NCBI RefSeq assembly: GCF_030272615.1 | Contig: NC_081414.1 | Location: 49,098,501-49,162,500 of the forward strand | Length of the DNA: 64,000 nt | Reading direction: 5' to 3' | Source of the DNA: Cryptomeria japonica | Taxonomy: Eukaryota > Streptophyta > Pinopsida > Cupressales > Cupressaceae | The notes under the pieces: model-generated | Databases searched by the model: none | Told to the model about the DNA's origin: nothing | The model's input: only the letters and a program-made list of their open reading frames with translations | In this document: positions 1 to 10,567 of the stretch, piece after piece | Layout of the letters: each line of letters starts with the position of its first letter | Numbering within the stretch: position 1 is the first letter of the stretch | Made by a program: the position numbers and the translations under genes

Positions 1-737
1 CCTAAGTGCTCAAAATTATCAAACTTTGACGGGCCCTAACTCAGAATCCATGGCACCTACAAACGATCCATTTGAATCTACGGGGCCATGAGAGGGGTCC
101 CTACAAAATCCTATCTTGGGTTTTCAAGTTGCCCTATAGTTTTATTAGGGCAGAAAGTTTTTAGTCGACGAAAAAATCATTAGTCTCACTCAATTGAATG
201 TTGTCACGTGGCCAATTTCTCGTTTAGCTCATCGCGATGAGGAACCATCGGCTCCAACATGTCCAGTTAGGCATTATTACCCTATGCATGCTCCTATTTT
301 TCCCCCCCACTCGGTCGAATGCTCGGGGTCATACCCTATCGACGTTGTCCCTTGAGCGCCCTAAGTGCTCAAAATTGTCAAACTTTGATGGGCCCTAACT
401 CAGAATCTGTGGCACTTGCAAATGATCTGTTTAAACCTACTGGGCCACGAGAGGAGTCCCTACAAAAGCCTATCTTGGTTTTTCAAGTTGCCCTACAATT
501 TTATTAGGGCAGCAATTTTTCGTTTGGCAAAAAAAATGTCAGTCTCACTCAATCGAATGTTGTCGCATGGCCAATTTCTCGTTCTTCTCATCGCGATGAT
601 GAACCGTCGGCTCCGACATGTCCAGTTAGGCATTATTACCCTATGCATGCTCCTATTTTCCCCCCCCACTCGATCGAACGCTCGGGGTCATACCCTACCA
701 GCATCGTCCCTTGAGTGCCCTAAGTGCTAAAATTATA
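1..737. repeat. 359-bp tandem satellite, two full units plus start of a third
   Basis: The phrase beginning CCTAAGTGCT recurs at 1, 360 and 719, giving a period of exactly 359 bases twice. The two full units differ by scattered substitutions and tiny indels. The array ends about 18 bases into the third unit, where the sequence turns into unrelated AT-rich DNA, and it runs off the left edge. Short open frames inside it are not conserved as coding and I treat them as chance. Confidence 0.9.
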
Positions 738-1992
738 TATAAACAAGCATTACACTGTAGACACATAATGATCATCAATATTTCCATGTATTGTATACAC
801 ATAATTACCATTACACTTGAATGTGACATCCATGAAGGGATATGCAGACATGATTTTTTTTTTCATTATCAATACAACTACACCAATGTACTCATGTACA
901 GATACAGGGATATTATCATCAATATAACTAAACCAATTTGCTTATGGACATTGTATATCATCATAACAATGTTACATCAATTCACATCCATATACAAATA
1001 CAACATCCCACTTCATATGCATTAGACATCCTCATGTCCTAAGAGAAAAGCTTACGTACAACAATGCCTGGATATAAATGAAGACCAAAATAAGTAACCT
1101 TTTTATGCGGAATGAATGTGCTACAAGAAACAAATTATAACACTTAATACAAACTAGTCTGGCAAATTATAAATAGATCATTTGAAACATTTTTAAGATG
1201 CACAAGATTGTATAATTATGAAACTTACCAGTTTCTCTGCAAAGTATACAAGCATAACTTTGAAGAAAGACGCATGTTGATTAAAGCCCTTCTCACTGCA
1301 TTTCTCTGCATGGTTGAAGACGATGGTAGATATGGTCATTTCTAAATAGCAATACATTCACTTGACTTAATGTTTATGTACAAAATTTTATCTCATTAAC
1401 GCACAAAGGAATATGTACCATCACCAAGAGAGGGTCTTGTCAACGACGAATGATCTAGCATGAACCTGTATTTTTAAGAATTGTTAGTCTACACATAAAA
1501 TGCATGGATGAACATAAAGGCTTCATGATAATCACTTCAACTGAAATGCATGATAATAAGTGAAAAGGTCAAATTATATACCACAAAAATACATCCCTTC
1601 GAATTATATCAACAAAACCCACTATGTTGACGCAAAAATCATAATGTGATACTATTGTATATCATCAAAAAAGACCTGCATGAGCATAAAGGTTTTGCGA
1701 TAATTATATCATCAAAAATTGTCAAATAGTGTTCTCTAATAACAAAAATTGTAAAGCTCATCAAATGCATGATAATAAGTCGTGTTGCAAAAATATGTCC
1801 CTTCTGATTATATCAAGTGTACTCGCTATGTGCATGCAAAAACCATGTTGCCAAAAAAAAAACGTTTATCAATAGACCTGCATTTTCAACACATCCTTAA
1901 TATACACATAACAAACTTGATCATTAAGGTTTAATGATCATTGTTTGAAATGAAATGCATGATAAAAAAAATAAGGCACCATTAAAGACCTA
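738..1992. other. Gene-free AT-rich stretch with degenerate ~200-bp repeats
   Basis: No coding region is supported. From about 1500 to 1975 a block with the phrases 'aaatgcatgataataagt' and 'gacctgcat' recurs at about 1548, 1768 and 1958, so a diverged repeat of roughly 190-220 bases is present. It lies downstream of the transposase pseudogene and may be the 3' non-coding part of that element, but I could not find terminal inverted repeats. Confidence 0.5.
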
Positions 1993-4887
1993 CTACTCAA
2001 GTGTGCCTGAACGGTCATCTCTTTGCTTAAGAGTATCTAGTATTGCTTCATGATCAATAGTCGTCACTGTCCATAGCTCTTTGGTCTTCAGTTTTGCTTG
2101 ATGGTTCAACAACTTGACATTTGTAGCTATAATAAGGTGTGAATACATTATAATGGTTTTGTGTCTCTCATAGTCTTCAAATGCAGGTATGCCATTCTTT
2201 CTAATTATGTATGTTCGCAACCAAGTTCCCACAACAACAACTGAACCTGTAGGATATTTTAACCCGTCATCATTTGCCACTAGTTGTGTTAGCTTTTGTT
2301 TTCCCTATACACATCATGCCAACCAATATTCTAATATCTCTTCATTCCCTTGTGGTGCGACAACTGCAAAAACATGTCCTAGTTGTACAAGATTTGATAG
2401 ACGATCATACTCAAGTGAACTTTCCATGTCATCATTTGATAAGGATATTGTTTGAGATAAAGGAGTTAGATAGTGGGGAACCCACGTATCAACCCACTCA
2501 CTTGACTCGCACTGATCCCAATCACATCGAACACAACTCTGACAAAAACAAGCCAACGCTCGTGTCCAAATGGTCGATGTACTTGCATCTGAGATGAGAA
2601 ATGAATGCATCTTTGAAGAATCTTTAATTGTTTGACAATCCAATCTATCTCCCACTATTCCCTCCTCAACCAACCAAAAGAATCTGCTCACTACTGAATC
2701 AAGAGTACCTCCATGTGATAATGCTGAACTACACCAATCAACAATAGAATGTGCATCAAATAAATTTGCACCTGAAATCCTCAGTTGCTCCTTAATTAGA
2801 GCTCTCTTCAAACATGCACCTGCTCCATCATGCTCTCCCTTCCCATGCCCTGCCTAAAAAAGACACCAAATATGAGGTATACGCCTCTCTACATGCATTC
2901 TAATCAACCAATAGAACATATGGGCATTCTTGAATTGACCCAGACAGTTATCTGACCATATTATATGTCGGTCAATTGCAATATCTTTCTCATGCAAGAA
3001 CTCAAAAAAATTCTTGAAAGAATGTTGCACATACTCAGAGGAGTGTGATCTATCATCACTCATATAAAAATGATACTCCCTGATTATCTTCTTGTCCTCT
3101 TCTATACTATCAGGAGCATGTCTATATGTATTGTGAACAAAAATAGCAATCTGGACTAAATTGTAGTACTGAGAGTGTACCTCATTCTGTGGTTGCAATG
3201 TATAGTTCTCTGCAAAATCAACCACCGATACAATAGTGCCAATTGGGAAAGAGTTCTTACACATCCTGAACTGTTGATCCAACCACTAAGACCTATGGGT
3301 GTGCCTTGCATACTTGTAGAAAATATTTTCCTTAAAATCCAAAATAAAATCAGCAATACTCACTTCTCTTGAGACTAATTCGGATCTAGAACCTTCACCT
3401 CCACTCTTCAAAGTATATTTCAATATCTTGTATCTTTTTTTCTCAACATAATTCTTTCCAAACTCGTGTTCGCTGCCCTCATGAAAACATGAAACAAACT
3501 TTGACAACCCACCACATTCTGAGCACTTCTTATTCAAACAATCATTTCTATAGAAATAGTAGCCATCATCTCTAGGGCATAAAAATAGATCTTGCAAGTC
3601 TCTTGATGATCTCAGAAATAGCATTGCACCACACTCCTACAACATCTCATTAGTATGCATCGTAGAACGAATATGACATAAAAGTTCATGGTACATTGAA
3701 AACTCCACATGGTACTTGCAACAACAAGTATTGTGAATCTTAAGAGGAACACAATAAAATGGTTTCAAAGATTCAAAGGCCCTTTGTGATATTTGCAAAA
3801 TTGGATATAATTCACAAAAAAATTTGTACAACATTGTTTGGCTTGATTTCAAGAAATGTTTGGGATGCGATGTGCGGTCTCGGTTACCGATTCTTAATTT
3901 CAAAACGTCCTTTACATTGGGTGACACTCTAGAATTAGAGTGCCAAAATTTTTGAATCTCTTCCTTCACATTGTCAGTCAACTTTCTATCAACACATGGA
4001 AGCCTCCCACCAAATGCCCATGTATCTTGTTGAAGTGGATCGTCAAGTCTTTGTCTTCGTGCAAGTGCTCTATCTAAAGTTTTACGGTTTATGTTAAAAT
4101 CAACACAAGTTTGTCTCATTTGATGAGCCTTCCTAAATTGATGGCTTACTAAGGAGGTTGTAATCACTCTTCTAGTGGCTCTCTTATCTCTTTCTTTGGT
4201 ATTCTTTCCAATATAATTGAGAGCGTCAAATAGATTTTTTGCAATAATAGAATTTCTCTCCATCTTCTTGTTCATACGAATCTTCAATTTGTTTAGCAAT
4301 GGTCTCATTTTTATCATCTTTAGCAATTGAACAAAGAGTTGGCATTGCTCGATCAATGTCTTATTGCTAAAATTTTCATTGAAAATTTATGTAGCCCACA
4401 ACCGAATGGTTATTGTTGACCTCTTGCCTTCAAGATTCACAATAATGTTCTCATCAATTTCAAATAACCATTTTGGGGTTCTTGAAGGTCTTGGATTTGG
4501 AATTTGTCTTTCATCCAGGAGAGGGTCTTCATTTCTAAAGTAATTAGGTGTTTCATATGGTTCACTTGGTTGAGCAATTCCACCTTCAATGTTAAATTTT
4601 TCCACATTTTCTTCTCCTATGTCAAAATTTTCCACATGTTGAGCATTTTCATTATCACTTTCAACATTTTCAATATTTTCACTTTCAAAATCTACATTTT
4701 CATTTTCAATAACTTGTGGCACATTTTCAAATTCAATTTCCTCTTCACTTGAAGTAACATTAGCAATATTTAACATACCTTGTCTTCTCCTCCTATGACA
4801 TTCTCTATCTCTTTCTCTATACAGTTCAATTTGGTCATTTGAAAGTTTTCTTTTGCATTTAGACTTCTGACGACTACTACTCCCCAT
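1993..4887 (-). pseudogene. DDE-type transposase-like pseudogene, single frame with six nonsense codons
   Basis: One minus-strand frame of 965 codons runs from ATG at 4887 to a TGA at 1993 with no frameshift. It is interrupted only by stops at 4387 (TAA), 3637, 3286, 2854 and 2305 (TAG) and 2314 (TGA). Protein order: basic N terminus (SSSRQKSKCKRK), acidic Asn/Glu-rich stretch, a helix-turn-helix-like region around 3900-4150, a Cys-rich segment (DCLNKKCSECGG), then VVDFAENY (about 3215), WSDNCLGQFKN (about 2950) and GHGKGEHDG (about 2845), then a C-terminal domain. The spaced Asp, Asp and Glu in those three motifs look like a DDE catalytic triad; that is inference. I recall the same motif trio from uncharacterised transposase-like proteins in animal genomes. 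ATG 4887 was preferred to an in-frame Met at 4959 because the basic segment begins there. No terminal repeats were found, so family and mobility are unproven. Confidence 0.7.
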
Positions 4888-5226
4888 TTCCCTCCACACA
4901 TATGCTCCTACATGATTGACAATGTAAGTTTTCACTTTGAGAATCTCCCAAAAGCACAAATTTATCTCTACCTATCTAAAAACCCGTGATCCTTGACAAA
5001 AAATAGAATATGTAGACTATGGGCCGTTGGAATCCACAAAATGGCCCACAAGGCCTTTTTTCTTTTTTTTTGTACAAAAATCGGATATCCCTTTTTAATG
5101 TATAAATTTGTGGTCCCCCAAAATTTTCCCATTGCCGCATTTTATTTACTGAACTTCCACATTAATGGCGATGGCAGAAATCAAATATCCGATAAAATCT
5201 GATATCAGATTTTATTAGTCATATTT

Positions 5227-5227
<1 letters not shown>
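4888..5227. other. Spacer upstream of the transposase pseudogene
   Basis: AT-rich sequence with no gene. It contains the words 'atcggatatcc' (about 5080) and 'aaatatccgat', and a short block at 5143-5227 that resembles 7184-7240 on the far side of the minisatellite in the same orientation. Confidence 0.4.
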
Positions 5228-5287
<60 letters not shown>

Positions 5288-5336
5288 AGAGAGAGAGAGA
5301 GAGAGAGAGATATTAGGGGAGAGGGAGAGAGAGAGA
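5228..5336. repeat. (GA)n microsatellite
   Basis: An almost pure run of GA dinucleotides with a few interruptions (GAAGGAGA near 5284 and TATTAGGGGA near 5311). It directly abuts the minisatellite. Confidence 0.95.
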
Positions 5337-6612
5337 CCCCTAATGACCTATTGGGTCATATTGTGTCCTACGACCCCTTAGGACACCATATGACCCCTAA
5401 CGACATGATTTGGTGTCTTAAGGGGTCCTATGGTGTCGTTAGGGGTCATATGCTATCCATAGGGGTCATATGGTGTCTTGGGACACCATATGACCCATAA
5501 TGACACCATATTGGGTCGCTTTGGGTCATATTGTGTCCTATGACCCATTAGGACACCATATGACCCCTAATGACATGATTTGGTATCTTAAGGGGTCCTA
5601 TGGTGTCATTAGGGGTCATATGGTGTCCATAGGGGTCATATGGTGTCTTGGGACACCATATGACCCCTAATGACACCATATTGGGTCGCTTCGGGTCATA
5701 TTATGTCCTAAGGGGTCATATTGTGTCCTACAACCCCTTAGGACACCATATGACCCCTAATGACATGATTTGGTGTCTTAAGGGGTCCTATGGTGTTGTT
5801 AGGGGTCATATGGTGTCTTGGGACACCATATGACCCCTAATGACACCATATTGGGTCGCTTTGGGTCATATTGTGTCCTAAGGGGTCATATTATGTCCTA
5901 TGACCCCTTAGGACACCATATGACCCCTAACGACATGATTTGGTGTCTTAAGGGGTCCTATGGTGTCGTTAGGGGTCATATGGTGTCCATAGGGGTCATA
6001 TGGTGTCTTGGCACACCATATGACCCCTATGGACACCATATGGGTCGCTTTGGGTCATATTGTGTCCTAAGGGGCCATATTATGTCCTACGACCCCTTAG
6101 GACACCACATGACCCCTTATGACACTATATGGTGTCGTAAGGGTTTCTATGGTGTCCATAGGGGTCATATAGTTTCCTACGACCCCTTAGGACACCACAT
6201 GACCCCTTAAGACACCATATTTGGCCATTATGGGTCATATTGTGTTCTAGTGGATCATATTGTGTCATATGACCCCTTTAAGACATCATATGACCCCTTA
6301 GGACACCATATGACCCCTAATGACACCATAATGGGTTGCTTTAGGTCATATGGTGTCTTACGACCCCTTAGGAAAACATATGACCCATAACGACACAATT
6401 TGGTGTCTTAAGGGGTCATATGGTGTCCTAGGACACCATATGACGCCTATGGACACCATATGACCCCTAATGACACCATATGGTGTCATAAGGGGTCGTA
6501 TGTTGTCCTTAGGGGTAATATGGTTTCCCATGAACCCTTATGACCCCTTAGGATGCCATATGACCCATTATGATACCATATTGGGTCGCTTTGGGTCCTA
6601 TGGTGTCTTAAT
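5337..6612. repeat. Palindrome-rich minisatellite with ~170-190-bp higher-order unit
   Basis: The block is built from the word GGGGTCATATGGTGTC and its reverse complement GACACCATATGACCCC, alternating dozens of times around CATATG centres. A higher-order unit is visible: the marker GACATGATTTGG recurs at 5401, 5571, 5761 and 5931, spacings 170, 190 and 170. The right third (6030-6612) is more diverged. Open frames of 60-130 codons through it are by-products of the repeat length and not genes. Its alternating inverted words should fold into many hairpins or cruciforms. Confidence 0.9.
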
Positions 6613-6990
6613 CTCTCTCTCTCCCCCTCTCCCCTAATCTCTCTCTCCCTCTCCTTCTCTCTCTCTCCTCTAATCTCTCTCTATCCCTCTCCCCTAATCT
6701 CTCCATCTATCTCTCTCTCCCCTAATCTCTCTCTCTCTCTCCCCTAATCTCTCTCTATCTCTCTCTCTTCCTTCCCCCTCCCCATCTCTCTCTCTGTCTC
6801 TCTGTCTTTGTCTCTCTCTCCCCTAATCTCCCTCTCTGTCTCTCTGTCTATGTCTCTGTCTCTCTCTCTCTACTAATCTCTTTATCTTTCTCTCCCTTCC
6901 CTCCTCTCCCTCCCTCTCTCTCCATCTATCTCTCTCCCTTCCCCCTCCCCATCTCTCTCTCTCCCCTAATCTCTCTCTATCCCTCTCCCC

Positions 6991-7035
<45 letters not shown>

Positions 7036-7096
7036 CCCCCTCCCTCCCTCCCTCTCTCTCTCTCCCCCCCACTCCCCCCTCTCCCTCTCCCTCTCC
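6609..7096. repeat. CT-rich low-complexity tract
   Basis: About 490 bases of CT-rich sequence built from (CT)n runs and variants of 'ctcccctaatctctctctatc', ending in C-rich 'ccctccctccctctc' words. It is the reverse complement in type of the (GA)n tract at 5228-5336, so the minisatellite is flanked by purine and pyrimidine tracts in inverted arrangement. Confidence 0.9.
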
Positions 7097-8009
7097 CTAA
7101 TATCATATACTAATTTATTTATAAATTAATATATTAATATATTAATAAACATTAGATTAATTATGGGCAAATCTAGTTAGAGAATTTACTGATTAAAATT
7201 GGATATCCGATTTTTGTAGTCAAATTTTCAAATTTCAAATTTCAGCTTGGGAATGCTTTGGTATTTGGCTTGGAAGTGACAAGCCTAGAAAGTCAACTGA
7301 AAAAACGTGTTTTTCAGTATTCCTTGATTTTCCAAACTTTACATTGGTGGCTAACGACTTTTTTTGTAGCCAAAATTGATAAAACGAAAAGGGTTTTTTA
7401 AGGACGTTCCCATCTTTCCAGCATTATAAGGCTTTTCTTATTTCAACTTTAATAAATAATTATTATTTATTTTCTAATTGAATTCTGACAATAGTCCTGA
7501 TTGATATACTGATTGAAAAACACTCATAACTTTCAAACAGTATAACATTTTTTGAATCTGAAACGCATCACATCCTATGCTTCATCTACTATAGGGAAAG
7601 TTTTAAAAAAAATAAAATTCATAAGGTTTTGACCAAGTTAAGGTGGTCAGACGTAGGAGTTTCTGAATTTCTGAAAAGCTGTAGTAAAAAATTCATAAAT
7701 AATTATTTACTTTATAAAAAATTAAAAAAAAAAATGTGTCACATCCGGACATGAGTCTAATACTTATATTATAAATATTATAAAAAAATATTATGATTTT
7801 ATTGTGATTAGGGTGGTCAGGCATACGTCTACTTCTTATTTTTTTCCTGAAATTTTAGTACCACATCAAATATGATTTTTTTTTTCCAAAAAACAACTAG
7901 TAGCTTAGAAACTACATTCAATTTTCTATATATTCTCTTCTTACATATTTTAAAATTAATGTTCACAACTTATTCAAATTTTCATGTCAAGTTGCATAAC
8001 TCTAATTTT
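7097..8009. other. Gene-free AT-rich stretch
   Basis: No coding region is supported. Two related pieces ('aaggtggtcagacgta' near 7641 and 'agggtggtcaggcata' near 7809), about 170 bases apart, suggest a diverged repeat. The right edge meets the broken end of the copia RNase H region near 8010, where an LTR would be expected but is not found. Confidence 0.45.
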
Positions 8010-8474
8010 TTGAAATTTCATTGCCACTTAAGGGCCTGTTTGGGCACATCATGATCCTGCACATACCTGTGCATATGAATCTCGATGTGTTTGGTCCACT
8101 GATGCTGGATCGGGTTCTTTGAGATTGCAATAGAACTCTGATTGTCACAATGTAGGACTGTCGGCTGTGGAGTGGTGAACCCAAACTCTATGAGAATCTG
8201 CTGAAGCCAAATGGTCTCAGTCGTTGCATTAACAACTCCTCGATACTTAGCCTCAGTCAAAGAGAGAGAAAAAGCATGCTGCTTCTTGTTCTGCCAACAA
8301 ATTGGGCCTGAACCAAGATGAAAGCTGTAACCTGAAGTAGACTTACGATCATCAAGATCGCCATCCTAATCGGAGTCTGTGTAACCAACCAAGCGAAGTC
8401 CTATACTTGCTGCATAGTGAATCCCATAATGATGTGTACCCTGGATGTAATGAAGGATGCATTCAACGGCTTTC
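8010..8474 (-). pseudogene. Copia RNase H fragment (3' part of pol)
   Basis: Minus-strand translation shows the copia RNase H signatures DDRKSTSGY, SLTEAKYRGV, HCDNQSSIAI and TKHIEIHMH, in the usual order. Around 8370 an expected Trp codon reads TAG. The 5' side of this piece ends exactly at the Ty3 insertion (8474/8475), and the missing upstream RT part resumes at 27446 with the five-base duplication CTTTC on both sides. Toward 8010 the similarity fades and the final residues and LTR are absent. Confidence 0.85.
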
Positions 8475-8742
8475 TGTAGGCACCTAAAATTGTCCAGTCT
8501 AATTAAATAAATAAATATTTAATTATTTAAGCCTAATTCTTTTATTAAAAAAATGAATCTTTATTTATTTAATTAATTCATTTCTCCTCTTCTAGCCTTA
8601 TTTCTCATTTAAATAAATAAATTTATTTATTTAAATTATCCTTTTTCTAAATTAAATAAATACTTTTATTTATTTAATTATCCCACTTCTTCTATTAATT
8701 AAATGAATCTTTATTTATTTAATTAATTCATTATCCTTTTCT
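8475..8742 (+). repeat. Left LTR of Tat-like element, part A
   Basis: This aligns to the first 268 bases of the right LTR (26680 onward), starting TGTAGGCACCTAAAATTG. It is rich in 'aaataaatatttatt' words. It stops at the LINE insertion. Bases 8725-8742 are the left copy of the LINE target duplication. Confidence 0.9.
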
Positions 8743-9141
8743 GGAGTTGTTCACTTACGAACGATGACGGTGTCGTGCGTGCAGGGGCTCGTGGGTGGTC
8801 GAGCTAGGGTTTTGATGCCCTAGCTCGTGGGTAGAGGAGTTGCAGGTGCGTCAGGGAGGGGAAGTGCAGGTGTGTCGGGGTAGAGCAATGGAAGACGGTG
8901 TAGGGCAGGTAATAGCCGAGGGTGTGGAGGGTGGAGAGGTGGTCAACGGGTGGGGATTTGGTTGCGCGTGACTGGGGTTCTGGTCTGTAGCGGGCTGAAG
9001 GTTTCCAATGGGTCAGGGGGGTACGACTAGTTCCTCCTCTTGGTGGTTCTTGGGAGGGGTGGGGTCTTGGGTGCTGTGCCTTCTCAAGTGGCCCTTTGGG
9101 GTGTGGGTCCTTATTATTCTATTATAATTTTTTGAGCTCCG
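8743..9141 (+). other. LINE 5' untranslated leader
   Basis: G-rich sequence ('gtgggtagaggagttgcagg', 'ggtgtggagggtggagagg') clearly richer in GC than the LTR around it. No open frame is convincing. It probably carries the internal promoter expected at the 5' end of L1 elements. Confidence 0.55.
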
Positions 9142-10567
9142 ATGTCGAGTAATGGTGGTGAGGCCTCGAAGGTACCGTCCACCATGAATTTTTGTGCTGC
9201 AGTGGGCTCAAAACCCCCACCCCAGAGTATGAATACTTTTAACAATAACCTTTTCTCATCAGAATCGGGGTCTGGGAGTGCTGGTAGCTCTCGCATTATG
9301 AAGATTAATGGTTGCTTGGAGAGATGCAGTGAGAGGCCGAGGCTGGTTATTCCTCCTGAGATGATAGCTGAAGACATTGAATACTTTTCAAAACACTCGC
9401 TATATTGCAAGTTTTTGGGAATGAGGGTTTCTTTGCAGTTCTTGGAAAACTGGGTGCAAAGGACTTGGGCACTGGAAGGGGAAATGGAGATTATGCTACT
9501 GGCAAATAACTACTTCATGGTTACTTTCAACTGCATGGAGGATCACAATAGGGTCTTTGAAGGAGGCCCACATTTTTACAACCAGGTGGGGTTGTTCATC
9601 AAACCTTGACATGCGGGGTTTAACCCTTTAGAGGAGCTCCCAAATAGGGTTCCAGTGTGGGTTCGTTTACCACGTTTTCCAGTGGAATGTTGTTGGCAGG
9701 ATGTGCTACGGATGCTTGCTGCACTGCTTGGGAAGCCAGTGGGATCTTCAACGCAAACCCTAGGGAGAAAGGTAATGACCTTTGCACATATCTGTGTTAA
9801 AATTGATCTTAGTAAACCTTTGCCATATGCTATAGATATGTGTGTGGGCTCTTACTCATGGGCTCAATAGTTAGATTATGAGACTTTACCATTCTGTTGT
9901 CGTCTGTGTCATGAGTATGGTCATTAACAGTGTAAGTGCCATAGATATAAACCAGTGGTGCGCCAACCTCAACAGCCGGCCCAGAGCCAAGATAGGGCTG
10001 ATAAATTAAAAGATGCTATGTCGGTAGAGGTAGTGGGTGCTGATGGTTTTGTCTTAGTGAAGACAAAGAACAGGAATCGAGGATAAAAGAGGTCCTTACA
10101 AGAGAGACAGGAGGAGGATACCTTTAACAGATTTAAGGCCTTGGATGACCTTAGCCAACAGGAAGTGAATTTGGGGCTAACCCCTTTGGATCAAGGTGCT
10201 TCACGGGGGGTCCAGAAAGAGTTACTGAGGACTTTACCTAGACCCTGCAAGTGGTCGGAAGCCAGCAAATGGAGATGGATCAGATAGTAGGGGTCTATTT
10301 GGGACTCACTCCTGGTTCAGAGGTGAATTTGGTTGGGGGGAGGGTTCTCCAATAGCTCTGAAATTGGAACTGGTTGGAATTAAAAGTAATAAGTCCTCAG
10401 TTCACCTGGGTCTACATCAAAAAGATATTAAAAAAAGCGCTTCAGAGAAGAACTCAAAGATTGGCAGAAAGAAGGATTTGGATAAAATAAAATTGATGGG
10501 AGAGAATTTGGTTGAGTCAGGGTCAGTAAAGACTATGGATTCTCACTTTTCCAATCCTCTAAAATGA
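9142..10567 (+). pseudogene. LINE ORF1 (DUF4283-type gag-like, CCHC knuckle), broken
   Basis: ORF1 of plant L1 elements encodes an RNA-binding protein with a DUF4283 domain and a zinc knuckle. Here the DUF4283-like part is at 9420-9870 (FLENWVQRTWALEGEMEIM, then VPVWVRLPRFPVECC). It is followed at 9890-9940 by a Cys-rich segment (CCRLCHEYGH) whose next codon is a stop. Stops occur at 9607 and 9868, and a frame change separates this region from the C-terminal frame ending at 10567. The start at 9142 is the first ATG in frame with the domain. The ORF1 stop and the ORF2 start overlap as ATGA at 10564-10567. Confidence 0.8.

Noticed and set aside
5648-6210. Open frames of 61 and 130 codons (MGHHMTPNDT...)
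   Set aside because: They are translations of the palindromic minisatellite; the peptide repeats only because the DNA does.
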